Position numbers and translations under genes: made by a program. Below the pieces are notes generated by a model. The model searched no databases. It saw nothing but the letters and a program-made list of their open reading frames with translations, and was not told the DNA's origin. From an uncultured Rhodoluna sp. (GTDB lineage: Bacteria > Actinomycetota > Actinomycetes > Actinomycetales > Microbacteriaceae), in assembly GCA_937898095.1 (NCBI GenBank), contig CALDKR010000014.1, positions 1 through 6,605 on the forward strand: DNA of 6,605 bases, written 5' to 3'. Within the stretch, counting starts at the first letter, position 1; the number at the start of each line of letters is the position of its first letter. This document shows, in pieces, positions 5,273 through 6,605 of this stretch.

Positions 5273-6605
5273 TACACTCGCGCCGAAGGCAATCTTCAGC
5301 TCGGCGATTAGGTCTCCGGTCACTTTTACTTTATGAGCCAGAGCAAACAATCGCTCGGCATCTTCAGTGACCAGCTTCACGTGCACTTCTTGAGACCCGG
5401 CATACTGCTTCAAAATTCGACCGAGTTCTTCAAGAGCTTCGGCTGTTGCCTCAATTTCTTTGAGCTTGATCAGTAGTGGACCATAGTCTTCGTCGTCACC
5501 AAGTCCTTCAATTTGCTCGATTGAATAGGCATTGATGTTTTTGCTGTCGTCGCGATTGCTAACACGACCTCGAACCACAACAACCTGGTCTGGCATAAGA
5601 TTTCGACCAAACTCTTGGTAGGTTTTGCCCATGAGCATGACGCTCATTTCACCGTCAAAGTCTTCGACTGTGAGAGCTCCATAAGGGTTTCCCGAAGCTC
5701 TCGCCACCTTGTGCTGCACCGAAGTCAGCAAACCTGCAATCGTGACAGTTTCACCGTCTTTAATCTCAGCCTCAGCAAGCTGACCAATGCTCATTTCAGA
5801 ATGCCTTGCTAGTTGAGCCTCACGACCCGCGAGTGGGTGATCACTGACATAAAGCCCAAGCATGTCGCGTTCATAAGCGAGTTTTTCTTTCTTGGGCCAC
5901 TCGGGGCGGTCGGGAATCTTGATTGCAAAATCGTCTTCGAGCCCCTCTCCGGAATCGAAAAGTGCACCAAACAAATCAACTTGACCAACAGCCTCGTTCT
6001 TTTTCAATGAACTCTGCGAGTCGACCGCTTCTTCGTGAATTTCGAGCAGAGACCTGCGGGTGTGGCCCAATGAATCAAAGGCACCTGCCTTAATCAAGGA
6101 CTCAATGACTCGCTTGCTGCAAACCGTCGCTGGCACCTTGCGCAAGAAATCATTGAACGATGTGAAGCGGCCCTTTTCTTCGCGGGCAACTCTGATGCCC
6201 TCAACGACGTTTAGTCCAACGTTGCGCACCGCTCCGAGGCCGAATCGAATGTCGTCGCCTACGGCGTTGAATGCAGCGATTGATTCGTTAACATCGGGGG
6301 CCAAAACATTGATGTTCATGCGTCGACATTCGCTCAAATAGAGTGCCAATTTGTCTTTTGAATCGCCAACGCTGGTCAGCAGTGCAGCCATATATTCAGC
6401 AGGATAATTTGCCTTCAGATATGCAGTCCAGTAAGAAAGCACTCCGTAGGCAGCCGAGTGAGCGCGGTTGAATGCATAGTCGGCAAACGGCAAAAGCGTG
6501 TTCCAGAGGGCCTCAACCGCCGAATCGCTGTATCCATTAGCCTTCATGCCAGCGGCGAAGTCTTCGTACTGCTTGTCTAGTTCTTCTTTTTTCTTTTTAC
6601 CCATG
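5261..6605 (-). CDS. dnaE: DNA polymerase III subunit alpha, C-terminal part (runs off right edge)
   Basis: This is the catalytic subunit of the replicative polymerase. Only the last 447-448 residues are present; full-length DnaE is usually about 1,150-1,200 residues, so the Met codon at 6604-6602 is internal (MGKKKKEEL is a normal mid-protein motif). Numbering from that Met, residues 1-78 are the end of the fingers region, with NRAHSAAYGVLSYWTAYLKA at 46-65. Residues 120-180 hold the helix-hairpin-helix region (GLGAVRNVG, then VIESLIKAGAFDSLG). QVDLF at 208-212 fits the internal sliding-clamp binding motif. GLYVSDHPLAG is at 250-260, and an OB domain runs at about 286-365 (VTIAGLL through YSIEQI). 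The final 75 residues form the C-terminal domain. The palm active site and the PHP domain lie beyond the edge. No frameshift or missing segment is seen. It converges on the flavin reductase gene. Confidence 0.97.
   Translation of the reverse strand, partial: MGKKKKEELDKQYEDFAAGMKANGYSDSAVEALWNTLLPFADYAFNRAHSAAYGVLSYWTAYLKANYPAEYMAALLTSVGDSKDKLALYLSECRRMNINVLAPDVNESIAAFNAVGDDIRFGLGAVRNVGLNVVEGIRVAREEKGRFTSFNDFLRKVPATVCSKRVIESLIKAGAFDSLGHTRRSLLEIHEEAVDSQSSLKKNEAVGQVDLFGALFDSGEGLEDDFAIKIPDRPEWPKKEKLAYERDMLGLYVSDHPLAGREAQLARHSEMSIGQLAEAEIKDGETVTIAGLLTSVQHKVARASGNPYGALTVEDFDGEMSVMLMGKTYQEFGRNLMPDQVVVVRGRVSNRDDSKNINAYSIEQIEGLGDDEDYGPLLIKLKEIEATAEALEELGRILKQYAGSQEVHVKLVTEDAERLFALAHKVKVTGDLIAELKIAFGASVISR

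Noticed and set aside
1..6605. Possible new defence, mobile or biosynthetic system
   Set aside because: Every substantial gene belongs to a core housekeeping family or a known domain family; there are no transposase, integrase, nuclease, CRISPR or toxin-antitoxin features and no obvious compositional break.

Overview
This window looks like ordinary core chromosome of a high-GC Gram-positive (actinobacterium), most likely a Microbacteriaceae member with a modest GC content and short intergenic gaps, perhaps from the freshwater or marine planktonic 'Luna' type lineages. The evidence is an actinobacterial DUF3043 membrane protein beside an A-type Fe-S carrier and a lipoprotein-type cytochrome oxidase subunit II, an NrdR with a TTG start, and an actinobacterial-style DnaE C-terminus. 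The lineage is inferred from gene content and protein style, not from a search.

Left end (1-1660): a truncated ctaC (cytochrome c oxidase subunit II, minus strand) lies downstream of erpA (A-type iron-sulfur carrier, minus). Both diverge from a two-helix DUF3043 membrane protein gene (plus). That gene ends at a strong 16-bp hairpin terminator, which also overlaps the stop codon of the convergent pyrD.

Middle (1657-4499): hisD, nrdR and pyrD lie head to tail on the minus strand with essentially no space between them. hisD stop and nrdR start abut, and nrdR stop and pyrD start overlap in TAATG. This is a compact operon combining the last step of histidine synthesis, the repressor of ribonucleotide reductase, and the quinone-linked step of pyrimidine synthesis.

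Right end (4500-6605): a 193-bp divergent intergenic region separates hisD from a plus-strand flavin reductase-like gene. It carries a two-copy 24-bp direct repeat and a 15-bp palindrome just upstream of that gene, and these are the most interesting non-coding signals here. The flavin reductase gene converges on the C-terminal 448-codon part of dnaE (replicative DNA polymerase III alpha, minus), which runs off the right edge.

I see no mobile element, CRISPR array, RNA gene, toxin-antitoxin pair or defence system, and no convincing evidence of an undescribed multi-gene system. The points worth following are the putative operator elements before the flavin reductase gene, that protein's lack of the usual GDH motif, the hisD-nrdR-pyrD coupling, and the uncharacterised DUF3043 protein.
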